The notes below the pieces were generated by a model that was not told the origin of the DNA, made no database searches, and saw nothing but the letters and a program-made list of their open reading frames with translations. The position numbers and the translations under genes are program-made. Shown here one piece after another: positions 1 through 10,332 of a DNA stretch of 64,000 bases (its first letter is position 1; the number at the start of each line of letters is the position of its first letter). Origin of the DNA: Charina bottae (taxonomy: Eukaryota; Chordata; Lepidosauria; Squamata; Charinaidae); contig JALMGJ010000002.1 of the NCBI GenBank assembly GCA_023362775.1, forward strand, positions 104,451,981 to 104,515,980. Reading direction: 5' to 3'.

Positions 1-1130
1 AGTCTGGTCAGAAAGGCAGATGGATATGGGAGAAGGCAGTTCCTTAGATAACCAGGTTCAGAGGCATGTAGGGCTTTGAAGATGACAACTAGCATCTTGA
101 ATCACACCCAGAAGCCAACCAGCAAGTAGTTCAGCTTTCTAAGGAGTGGGGTCACCCAGATATACCGGCATCCCATCACTGCCTGAGCAGATGGACACCA
201 GCTGTAGCTTCCAATGCTCTTCAAGGGCAGTCTCATGTAGAGAACATTACAGCGGTCGAAGCAGGAGATGACTAGGGCATGAAGGTTTTGAGAAAGACTT
301 TGTGATCCAGGAATGGGTGTAATTGGCACACAAGATGTAACTGTCCAAAAGCTTTTATTTATTTATCATATTTATCATATTTATATCCCGCCCATCTCCC
401 TCTCAAGGAGGGACCCTGGGCGATTTTCTAGCCACAACTGCCAGAATCAGGGGCTGTGAATCTAGAAAGTTCCCCAAGTTTTGAAATCTCTGGAATGGAG
501 AAATACAGCTCTGTCCAGAGTCAAAGGTGGTATTTCTCTGGAATTGTTAGGCCTGCAGACCTAAAGCCAATCCATCTTTGAGGGATTCAATCTGAATCTG
601 TTCCTCCCCATCCAGACCTAACAGCCTCCAGGCACTGGGTCAGCACTCTGCCACTCACCTGTTCAACCCAGGGCCAAGATGCATAACTGAGTATCATTAG
701 CATATTAATAATGGACCCAGGACTGACAGATGACCTGTCTCAGTGGTTCATGTAAATAATAAAAAGAAGTGGGAAGACGAGAGCCCTGAGGAATTCCACA
801 TAACAGAGGCCTCTGGGCAGAGCACTCCTTCTCCACCATCACTGATGGGAAGGATGAGAACCATTGCAAACAATATTGTCCATTCCAGTTTCTCAGAACT
901 GGATCAAAAGCTGCTGAAAGGTCAAAAAGGACCAGGACAGTTGCACTTCCCCCACTCTGGTCTCTCTGTAGGTCATCCACAAGCATAACCAATCCACAAG
1001 CATGACCGTGCTATACACTGGCCTGCAACCTGACTGACGAGGGTCCAAATAATCTGCTTTCTCAAGCTGAGATAGGCCAGATCAAGGATCAGACACTGCG
1101 GGGACTCCAGGAATACTATTTTATTGTTGC
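1..1130 (-). mobile_element. Degraded L2-type LINE fragment (reverse transcriptase region)
   Basis: Read on the minus strand, this stretch gives broken reverse-transcriptase peptides of the L2 type. Near 705-992 there is a FDLSAAFD block followed by GIPQGS. Near 690 there is a decayed catalytic-loop region. Near 150-300 there is CNVLYMRLPLKSI, which is nearly the same peptide seen in the L2 copy at 44.8-45.1 kb. The reading frame is broken many times, so this is an old, dead copy. It runs off the left edge of the window, and its right limit is approximate. A short LINE 3' tail at about 350-425 appears to be inserted in it. Confidence 0.7.
350..425 (-). mobile_element. LINE 3' tail (CR1/L2-like), 5'-truncated
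   Basis: A TTTAT-rich run is followed by a conserved block containing CCCGCCCATCTCCCT and GGAGGGACCCTGGGCG. The same block occurs at 14226-14290 (opposite strand) and 29145-29206. It looks like the 3' end of a LINE in which only the last 70-80 bp were copied. The clade (CR1 or L2) cannot be fixed from the tail alone. Confidence 0.55.
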
Positions 1131-3204
1131 AGGATATATTGACAGAATCTTAATGGAGTCGCAATTGTGAGATAGGCAGCCATGAAAATAAATAAATAAA
1201 AAATCTTGAACCCTGTCCAAAACTTTCAATTACTTTTCTTAAGGCCCAGAAAGTTGAGGTGGGGCTGTTCTGAGTTTCTTTCTCAGGCTTTCTACTTTCC
1301 CAGAGCTGAGTAACTGACCTTCCTCTCCCACCCTGACAGAAAGAGAGAGGCGGAATTATCATAAACGGGAAGGAGAAGGAGAAGGAAAAATAACGAAGAG
1401 CAAGAGTTTACTGTTTCTCAAAGGCTCAGTCATTTCTAAACCAGCCTGGTATGAAACTTTTGCTTTGGACAAGCTGGTCTTCTGCCTTTGACTGGGTATC
1501 AGAACAGTATGTTGTTCTTGTTTGACTTCAGACTCCTGCTTCTTCACTTTCTGGCTCAAACCAACTTGTCTCACTTCTGGTGAACTCAACTTTCAAGTTA
1601 AGTTGCAGTCCATACAGAAACTATTTTGAATTTTCTCATAGTTTTTGAGGAATGGAATGGTTGAATCAAAAAGTAATAGATAATGGTTTTATAGAATTGT
1701 TAACCAAACAACTAGCAAAAATCATTGTGTATAAGTGATAGATCGGTCAAATTATTATTGTTCTAAGTGAACATTTGTCGTGCAGTTGAAGGTGAAAGCT
1801 GGGTTGTGATGTAACCAGTTTATTTTATTTGAAACTTTTTTATCATTATTTTTTAAAATGAAAAGAAAAGATCTAAAATGAACAAGTTTCAGTTTTTATA
1901 CTAAAAATGGATTATGCTTTCGAAATTAACAAGGACTGGGAATCATAAATGTGATGAAAGGCAGTTGCCAATAGGGATTAAGTGATAAAAGGTGAAAGCA
2001 GTCATGTTTTGTACAAAGCTCTCATTTTCCACTTATAACTGTAATAAGCCAGTTTTGCACATGAAGTGAACCATATTTCTATTGAATAAGTCATACGTTT
2101 TGTGGCTTTATGTGCTCATATAATTTCTGTTATATAGAATGAAGAAAGATGTAAAATGAGTAATTTGGTAAGTTGAAGCCAGGATGATACAAGGCCTCAT
2201 TAAATGCTTTTGCTGTTTGGATACTTAATAATATTCAAAGGAAAGACAATCCTCAAGCTTTAGCTGTTCCTTAGATTTAGACCCTCTATGAAGTTTCTTG
2301 CGCTGAGCTGAGTAAAACAAGCCATTCTCCCTTTGGCATATACAGTACATAAACTACAGCCAGCAAGCAAATAAACTAAAACATTAACAAATATATCTGT
2401 AGCTTAGATATAAGACTGTGATGGAAGTAGTAGGGTAAATTTGGAAGTTATTTCCAGGATAAAATGATAAAGAAAATTAGATTAGAACTTTTCTCTTGGT
2501 GCAGCTACATTTACCTTCAAAGTAGATGCATTTTGACCTGGTCTACATATTATTGCTAATCCATAATGTGTTTATTTTTGCCATAGGATGTTGTACAAAC
2601 CCACCACAAGAAGATTAATCCATAGCCAGGAAACCTGACTAGCAGGGGGTGGGATATATACTTTTTTCTCCTCTTGCCATGACTTCCCCCCACACTTTTT
2701 TTTGAAGGTGCTATTCCTATTATAGGGACACATTCATTTGTACTAGCTGGAATTTCTTTTGAGATGCAAAGAGAAAGGTCAGAGACCCCCCAATCCCTCC
2801 ATGTCCCAAAGATATTCAGACTTATCAGATAACTGCTAGTTACTGTACATGTATACACTCAAATAATAATAGTAATCTCTAGTGTGGGCCTAAATATCTG
2901 GCACCAGGGAAATGAAAATTGTTGCTAGTACTCAGTCTTTGGTTTAATTGGCCCTGGTTTGTGTTAATTTGATGAACTTTGGTGTTTGATAAGCAACATT
3001 ACAAAAGATTTCATGTCCTAGCAACACTGTTGTCTATGGGATAGATGTAGTTTGGGCATGAGGAACCATGAGTATTTAGGCATAAAATCAATGTGAATAA
3101 GGCACAGTTTATTTATTTGTCACATGTAGCAGGCTTCCCAACTCCATAAAGAGCCTGGCTGATGTAAAAGACTAAAAATGGGAAGAACAATAAAACAAAG
3201 AAAA
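1131..3204. other. AT-rich non-coding stretch, no feature recognised
   Basis: No convincing exon, RNA gene or recognisable repeat was seen. The short open frames lack conserved motifs. It is read as SLIT intron or upstream DNA. Confidence 0.4.
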
Positions 3205-3700
3205 GAACAATGTACATCCAGAAGAGAAAACATTCAGACTAATATATAGAATTCTGTAAGAGGCTTACCACTGATCCAAAATAGGGAAAGTTGGAGACTG
3301 GATGAAAATTGGCCAGGAGTTTTGGGTCCAGCAATTGTTTATAGAAGAGGGGGTATACCACTGTCTCCTTTAAGATCAACAGAATTACCTTGTCCCTCAA
3401 GGAAACTGACACAAACACATGGAGCCAGCTATGTATCACCTGGGCAGCTTTTACACACCAGGAGGGCCATGGATCAAATAAACAGGTGGCTGGGTTTGCA
3501 GTCTGAAGCACTCTTTTTACTTCCTTGGGAGTTACAGGCTCAAACACGTCCCAGCTAAATCTGCAAGATCGTGCCTAAGTCACCTTGACAGGACTTGTCC
3601 AGTTGAAGTCCACCTCCAAGTGAGTTTATCCATCAGATAACTAAAATGTTCCCCATAGTGGCCCTCCCAAGCAAAGAACGAGTCAGCAAACTAGGGTGGC
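3205..3700 (-). mobile_element. L2 LINE fragment, N-terminal part of reverse transcriptase
   Basis: On the minus strand the frame 3547 to 3239 reads VTPKEVKRVLQTANPATC, then DPWPSWCVKAAQ, then LDPKLLANFHPVSNFPYFG. This order (VT.EEV..L, TCLLDP.PSWL, LDP..L.NFRPVSNLPF) is typical of L2 reverse transcriptases just before the finger domain. No upstream endonuclease and no downstream catalytic block remain. It is a truncated, mutated fossil and a different fragment from the one at the left edge. Confidence 0.7.
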
Positions 3701-5634
3701 TGGGCAGCTCTCTGCAGACCCGAAAGGAGCAGAAAAGTAAGGACTAATAAGTTTATGTCAGGATAGAAAGTATTTTAAAAAACTGGTGCATTTATCCTTT
3801 TGCCATTTCCATAAACATGTTAATTAACTCTCAATTTGTCTCTGAAATTTACATACTAAAAATAGTTTACTGCCACAACTACTTCTTACTGGAAGACACA
3901 CCACCATGGCTGCCAAGAAGAAGAATAGGAAAAATAAATCTACAATGTGCAATTTCACCTGGATCCCTAACTGCTCCATTCCAGGCATTGGGGAAGGGGA
4001 AGAACAGGTTACTCCCAATCTTCTTCTTTCAGTCTTGGGATATACCTTCCCCTGTAGACTGTGATGCTGGCTTCACAGGTCTGCCTGTGTTAATTTCCAG
4101 CATCCGTTCTCTCTCCATCCTCATTTTTCATTGCTCCAAATTGTCTCAGAAAATATTCTTTTAAAAGTCTCTGTACTATTTTAAACAAAGACTTCCAATT
4201 TTAACAAATTCACTTTGTCAGTGCTGACATACTGGTTTTCTCTCATGTACATTAATTGGACTCCAACAGTTTCTCTGTGCAACAAGTAGAGATTATATAA
4301 AATAACTTGTTAAAGTACAAACCACTTGGAGTTTGACGTTTGGTTTCACATATTAATATATGTTGACAGTTATTAGTTTGCTTTTCAAAAACCCACATCG
4401 ATATTACATGAATTTCATATATTAACTGTTAGGTTATGTATAAATAAAATATAGCTGTGGGCTAGTTCTTGTTACTTGACCAAACCTTCTAAACAATGAC
4501 AAAGTTACACCCAAATGTTCCCTGTGATTACATTTGTTTCATTTCTAAAGAAAGCACTGCTGTCTCAAATACTAAATTCCACACCTCTGTTGAAAAGCAG
4601 ATGGATTAGAAGCTAAAGAGCAAGGTATTCTGTTTTTGTTTTGCTACCTTTAAACACGTTAGTGTAAACATTAGCCCACCCTCCTTCAGTCACACTCCAG
4701 TGCCAAAGTTTGTCCTGAGATGTTAATTTAACTTGCTTTCTTGGGTCATATGATAGAAAGGCTGCAGTTGTGATATGCCATCTTAGATGAATTGTCCAAT
4801 ACAGAACGTATATTTTGAAATCTTTCAAGCAGGGAGAACATTGGGATGACATAAGAAAGGTGTAATTCTGCTATTTCATCAGTCATCTAATACTATCTTA
4901 TGAATGATTTTCATAAAACTCAGATCAATAATAAGAAATTTTAGGAATTTGAAAAGTTTCATATCTAATGAAGAATAGTTTATATCTTATATCTAATGAA
5001 TAATTTTTAAAAAATCAATAACCATAAGATAGGACATCAAAAGGAGAATCTGGTAATTTTGTAGTATACCAAAGGAGCCAGAACACTGATCATAGGCATA
5101 GGTCAGAACCCACATGATTAGTGGAATTTGGTATGTTTGTTGATACATTCTGTATTATCCTCTATGTAGGCTTTGACTAATTCCAGACTTGCTCAGAAGT
5201 GTAGTTCTGCTACAGTTCCAAGGAGACAGGGGAAAAAAGTCTTTGGACTAGTAGAGCATTATCATGTAACTATAGAAGATTCAGTGTATATTTCAGGGGT
5301 AGATATAATTATCTATAAATAGTGAAACATATTTCAAAATTGGAAATATTTATCTACAGTACTTGATATGGGATAATCAATTGAGTTTTTTTTTAAGTGT
5401 TGCCATACATGAATGGAAACATACCACAGTTAGAGACGGGTGACCTCATCCGGCACTTGCTTCAAAAACCATTTCGTCCCCGTCCCCCCCAGATGCTCCT
5501 GATGAATGCATAATAAATCCTTTAGGTGTTCGACAGAATCCTTCTCTGTTGCCAGATCATTCTTTCCTATCCTGAATGGAAGAAGCTTACCTTAAAGTTT
5601 AAAAGATTTAATGGGCAAGGGCAAAGAAGGCTCC
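3701..5634. other. AT-rich non-coding stretch, no feature recognised
   Basis: No exon or RNA gene was seen. The sequence is AT-rich without long tandem repeats. Confidence 0.4.
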
Positions 5635-5825
5635 TGAACTAGGGGTGCTAAGAATGAGGAGGGCCAGGTTCAAATCCACCTGTAGCCATGGAGGCTAGTC
5701 ACTCTCTCTCAACTCAGTTTACCTCACAGAATTGTTCTTGCTGGATAAGGTGAAAGAAAATCCCTATATAAGCTGTCTCAAGCTCTTGGACAAAAGGCAG
5801 GGTATAATTCAAGCAAATAAATGAT
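5635..5825 (+). mobile_element. MIR-like tRNA-derived SINE, 5'-truncated
   Basis: A polymerase III box-B-like sequence GGTTCAAATCC lies at 5667-5677, followed by GTCACTCTCTCTCAACTCAG, an internal core, and a LINE-like tail ending in an AAATAAATGA run. The same order of blocks occurs at 63.07-63.30 kb. The box A part is missing or decayed. Confidence 0.6.
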
Positions 5826-7688
5826 TAAATCTTGTAGCACCACTCAGCATGGGATGCTGGAAGTGATAGTTGGGCACTGTGTGGAATGCCACTGATTTTC
5901 TTTTCCTGTCCTTAATACTGGACGGTTTGGTAATTTCCTCTGCCTTCTGAACTGATCTCTACGGCAGGAAAAAATAAACCCCTATCCATGTGAAACATGG
6001 GCTTGTACCTTCTCTAAAAATAAAAAAATAAAAGCAGGTGCACGCTAATCGGTATGCGTCTAAATACTCTTGAGGAACAACTTTATATTTAAGAAGCATA
6101 TATTTTAAATTTGACAAAAGTTTTCTGCTCCAGCATCTCATGCAAACTCATGAAATAGGATTAGAAAGTAGAAATGACTGTCCCACGCTCCTAACAGATA
6201 ATTATGGTTAAAAAGATGAGACTGGTACTTTTTTCTATTTCTTCCTTTTATAGAGGAAACATGAAAACCACAAAGTTCATGAGCTCTGGCAGGGCATGAC
6301 ACTCTTGGGGATGTTCAGGAGTCTCATTTCCAGCTAAGAACAGACCACCAAAAGCCACTCCTGGATCTAATAACTCTTCTTAGCCACTGGGTAATTCTAT
6401 TCCTTTTGCAAAGTTGCAACTTTTTGCCTGTGAGGTGGCAAGGGGTTGGTGGGCCGGCAGCACTGGCTAGCCGAAGTGGTGAAGTGATTCATTTGGAACT
6501 GGATCCAAAATTGAAGGGGTCTTCTATTTTTCTAAAACAAGAATTTTTATTTATTTTAGGTTTGTTTTATCCCCATTTTTTAGTTTCAGAGAAGGATGTT
6601 GCTTAAAGCAATGTACAGTAAAAGAATATTTCCTTTCACGTCTTTCTAAGAAGAATAAAAACTCATGAACAATGCAAAAGCAGTAGCAGCAAGTTACCAA
6701 CCCCAAACCAGTAGCCAATAAATCAGAGTATGTAATAGTAGAGTTAAATGCTTGTTCCGAAATGAATCTTTTCAGTTGACAGTAGAAAGAGAGTTAGATC
6801 TTTGCGGCTGAGCACACTATGCATGCAAGAGCAAAAACCCTTTATGTATGTTGCCACAGGTCATGTTGTGAAAGCAGTGGTGCATACACACACGCAAGGG
6901 GAGCACAGGAGCTAATTTTAGTAGATGGTCAGGTTCAGATGGGAATTGCAACTAGAATCCATTCCATTTTGGACTTTAAAGAGGATAATCAGTAGAGCAA
7001 AATGATGTTTCATCACATGTGGGGCATGAAAGTAGTGACTCCTTATCTACATTTTTCTTGGGATTGCACAGCTGTTGCTAAGGGAAGTTGCATGATCCCT
7101 GGAAAAGGCTTCTTTAAATAATTGCAGACAGATGCTACATTCAACCTCACACCTCTTTGCACTCTGAAAAGAGCTATCAGCTAGCACAGCTGACAGACTG
7201 CAGATCTGAGTCTTTTCTCTTAGCTGAAAATTTAGCAGCAGTATATAACACTAGTTGAAGTTTCTGAGGGGTTTTCAGATGTAGCCCCGCTTATATGGCA
7301 ATGCATATAAGACTACAATGAGATCTGATCATCCAATAATAATATTGAGCTAAATTGTTTTGGATCTATTTCATCCTTACAACAATTATTGTCAATGTTC
7401 TAGTTCTTTCAGAAAAAAGAAGATGGGGTCACATACACAGGTACAATAGCAGAAACAATTAAGGTTCTGTTTTAGATGCTTGAATTCTTTTGTCCTGGGA
7501 TTCTATAGGCCTAAATAAGGATAGACGTATTTTCTGCTGCTGTATGCTGTCTTTGTCATGAAAAAAATCAAGAACTGGATTTGGAGTTTGTCTTGCCATA
7601 TTCCAGTCCTGGGGTAGCATTAAGTTTGTAAGACTGTGCTCTTGTGATATTGACACACTGGAGAGGAGAGCAAGGCAAAATAAATGTT
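5826..7688. other. Non-coding stretch, no feature recognised
   Basis: No supported gene or repeat was seen here. A few short open frames occur by chance. Confidence 0.4.
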
Positions 7689-8032
7689 TTTTTTTAATTT
7701 CTATTCTGCCTTTATTATTTTTATAAATAACTTAAGGCGGCGAACATACCTAATACTCCTTCCTCCTCCTATTTTCCCCACAACAGCAACCCTGTGAGGT
7801 GAGTTGGGCTGAGAGAGAGTGACTGGCCTAAGGTCACCCAGCCAGCTTTCATGCCTAAGGCGGGACTAGAACTCTCAGTCTCCTGGTTTGCTATTGGCTC
7901 CTTCCCGTGGCTGAGAGAGAGTGACTGGCCCAAGGTCACCCAGCGGGATTACATGCCTAAGGCAGGACTAGAACTCTCAGTCTCCTGGTTTCTAACCCAG
8001 CACCTTAACCACTAGACCAAACTGGATTACAC
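7689..8032 (-). mobile_element. L2/MIR-type repeat with an internal partial duplication
   Basis: On the plus strand a poly-T start and an L2-like 3' tail are followed by CTGAGAGAGAGTGACTGGCC and AAGGTCACCCAGC, and a tRNA-like head in reverse near 8000-8020 (CCTTAACCACTAGACCA). A block of about 80 bp, from GGCTGAGAGAGAG to CTCCTGGTTT, is present twice, at about 7807-7890 and 7911-7991. The two copies differ by only a few bases. Either a tandem duplication or two nested SINE copies would explain this. Confidence 0.6.
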
Positions 8033-8423
8033 TTACGATCCCCAGGTTTCTTTGTAGATGATAATAGACCAAATTAAGTTTTAAATTGAGTGGCTGAAGA
8101 GGCCAGTGTGCCTCCCTGGTAATACTGTACAACACTTTCAAAAGCAACTGTCACCCAGTGCAACTAATACAGTGCTGATCCCAACATTTCTCCTAATCAA
8201 AAGTAGCTGAATATTTCTCTATGGTTTATAAGAATGGAAACCACAATCAACCACCTATTCTATTGATTTCTTCACTTTGAAGATTGGACCTCTATCGATA
8301 ACTTGAAATGCACTGTTGGCTATGTCTGAAACTTCTACTGAGAGTTTTACTATGTAATTCAGTTTTCTAGCATCATTTCCCTGATGGGCCGATGTGACAT
8401 TGCAGACCATCATTAAAACAATA

Positions 8424-8444
8424 TGTGTGTGTGTATATATATAT
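8424..8444. repeat. (TG)n(TA)n microsatellite
   Basis: A short TG run passes into TA and directly abuts the tail of the SINE at 8445. It may be the expanded tail of that SINE. Confidence 0.8.
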
Positions 8445-8664
8445 CTGTTCAATCATGTTCGATTCTTGGAGACTGCCTGGATAAGTCCCTGCAGTTTCCT
8501 TGGCAAGGTTTTTTGGAAGTGGTTTGCCATTGCCTTCTTCTAGGGCTGAGAGATAGTGACTGGCTCAAGGTCACCCAGCTGGCTTCATGCCCAAGGCAGG
8601 ACTAGAACTCACGGTCTCCTGGTTTCTAGCCCAGTGCCTTAAACACTACACCAAACTGGCTCTC
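8445..8664 (-). mobile_element. tRNA-derived SINE with BovB-like tail (Sauria-type)
   Basis: Read on the minus strand, a tRNA-like head comes first. Box A corresponds to plus-strand 8637-8653 and box B to 8599-8610 (GGACTAGAACTC on the plus strand). A conserved body with the AAGGTCACCCAGC block follows. The 3' tail matches the BovB tail in outline (TTCGATTC, and TGTTCAATCATG near 8445). The second good copy is at 27281-27511. A tail shared with BovB suggests mobilisation by BovB reverse transcriptase, as proposed for squamate Sauria SINEs. Confidence 0.7.
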
Positions 8665-8729
8665 GCTTATATATTACCAACTCATTAAAAATAAAGCATG
8701 TAAGAACTGTGCATATGTATATGTGTGTG

Positions 8730-8750
8730 AGGGAGGGAGGGAGGGAGGGA
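8730..8750. repeat. (GGGA)n microsatellite
   Basis: About five uninterrupted GGGA units follow a TATGTG run. Confidence 0.85.
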
Positions 8751-8971
8751 AAAGCAGAAAAGTATCAAACAAACTGTAATGAGTGTTTTAGTATTTGATT
8801 TCTGTATTTCAACTATTTCTTTAACATTTTTTTAGAAAAGCAATTTGTGTTAAAAAGAAAGAAAACAGCCTGAAAAACTGTCTACAATATCTATTGTAAC
8901 AACAGTGCCAATGGACATTGCCTTCTGTAATGTTCACAGAACCTGTATTAACACCGAGTTTCTTTCTTTAG

Positions 8972-9043
8972 ACGCCTGAACAGAAATAAACTGCAAGTTC
9001 TTCCAGAACTGCTTTTTCAGAACACACTGAAGCTAACCAGACT
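8972..9043 (+). CDS. SLIT3: Internal LRR exon of a SLIT gene, most likely SLIT3
   Basis: SLIT proteins are large secreted guidance ligands for ROBO receptors; their N-terminal leucine-rich-repeat blocks bind ROBO. This exon is exactly 72 nt, the usual length of one LRR exon. It is preceded by a pyrimidine-rich tract ending in TTTAG and followed by the donor GTAAGTA. The split-codon phase gives RLNRNKLQVLPELLFQ, then NTLKLTR, with leucine codons split at both borders. The L..N.L..LPELLF pattern is one LRR unit. From memory, SLIT3 reads KNKLQVLPELLFQ followed by a TPKLTR ending at this place, while SLIT1 and SLIT2 differ more, so SLIT3 is preferred. No stop or frameshift is present. It lies alone among retroelements, which fits the very long introns of SLIT genes. 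The neighbouring exons were looked for and not found in the window. Confidence 0.78.
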
Positions 9044-10123
9044 GTAAGTATAGTTTTTATTTTTGGCATCCTATATGTGCATTGGTTCTTAAGTCAGCAA
9101 TTTTGGCTGTGAGGTTTTGGTATGATGCCTTCTTGAAGTGGATTTTGAAATGTGTCTTGGCTTCTTATATAAAACCTTTTGCTGGGAAACATTTACTTGT
9201 CTTTTTACTACCCTGTAGATTAATTGTGAAGTGGAAGCTGCCTTTGGATATGTTTCTGCTTCTCTTTTCTTCTCTAATGTGGCTACAAGTAGATCACAAA
9301 CTTCCGCTTCCAGTTTAAATTAACACACTGTGAAACTGGGGTTAATCTTAACTATGTTTGGTGGAACAAGATAGGTTCATAAGTCTCACAAAAGTTGGCT
9401 TTCCTCAAACAAAGCATTCTTAAAATTAATTACTATTTGTCAAACTGTGATTAATAAAGGTAGATATGAAGTTTCTTAATTTCCTCACATGCTGGCACAT
9501 TGTAAGAGGAGAGCCATATTAATCTATGGTGGCAAAAAAATCTGCTGCAGCCCATGAAAGCTTATGCCTTTTAATAACATTAATTAGTTGGAAAAGGTGC
9601 TACCAAACTCCATCTGATTTTTCACATGCTGAGGAAGGAGAAGAGTTTTTTTTAAAAAGTATGTGAGCACCTGGGGAGGGTAAGCTCACTCATTTTATGA
9701 AAAGTGATGGTTTGTGATGAAGTCTGAAGAACAAATTAGTTTTGGATGTAGGAGTTTAGGAAATTGGTGTCCATAAAGACATTGATTTTGATACCAATCA
9801 TGACTTTGCCATAGCAATAGGACAGCTGTGATGATTATCACCTCTCATGACCCTTGCTGTATTTGTTCAGTATGTACTTGAAGTAAACAAGGTCATGCTT
9901 TTGTATTCTCAGCATCTCTAGATCAAAGATCTAACCATAATTTGCATTACAATACCAAATCATTATTATATAAAGGAATTGTGATATTTATGGATTGTAA
10001 TGATATGAGCTCAGCAAACAAAAGACTTTTGTTTTAAAGGCCACTTACTGCATTTCTTAATAAAACAGTATTTTATTCTGATTCATAAAAAGGTTCATCT
10101 ACATAAGAGAATATATATATATT
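9044..10123. other. Intron, no feature recognised
   Basis: This is the sequence directly after the SLIT donor site. It is AT-rich and no second exon or clear repeat was seen. Confidence 0.45.
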
Positions 10124-10332
10124 GTGGAGTCTTTGGTGCTCTCTGAGCCTTGTTGTTTTCTTGCAGATGTTTCATTGCCAGGCTACGCAACATCTTAAGT
10201 GCAAAAAGGGAGTGGGACTTGCTCTCTGTTTATATACCTGGCTTGTCCTGCCTGTGTTGGTGGGGGTGATGTACTCTCCTTGGTAGTTCCTTGCTTGGGT
10301 TGTTGTTTGCTGATTGGTTGATTGACTGACTT
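10124..10332 (-). mobile_element. Penelope-like element 3' end relic with decayed hammerhead motif
   Basis: The plus strand reads GTGGAGTCTTTGGTGCTC, then TTGCAGATGTTTCATTGCC, then an ACATCTT block. In reverse complement this is a GAAAC motif (10169-10173 on plus) preceded by a CUGANGA-like block at 10193-10199, which here is CTTAAGA and so has lost a core base. A related start occurs at 19250. It is a third PLE family, distinct from those at 42 kb and 52 kb. No coding part remains. Confidence 0.55.
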
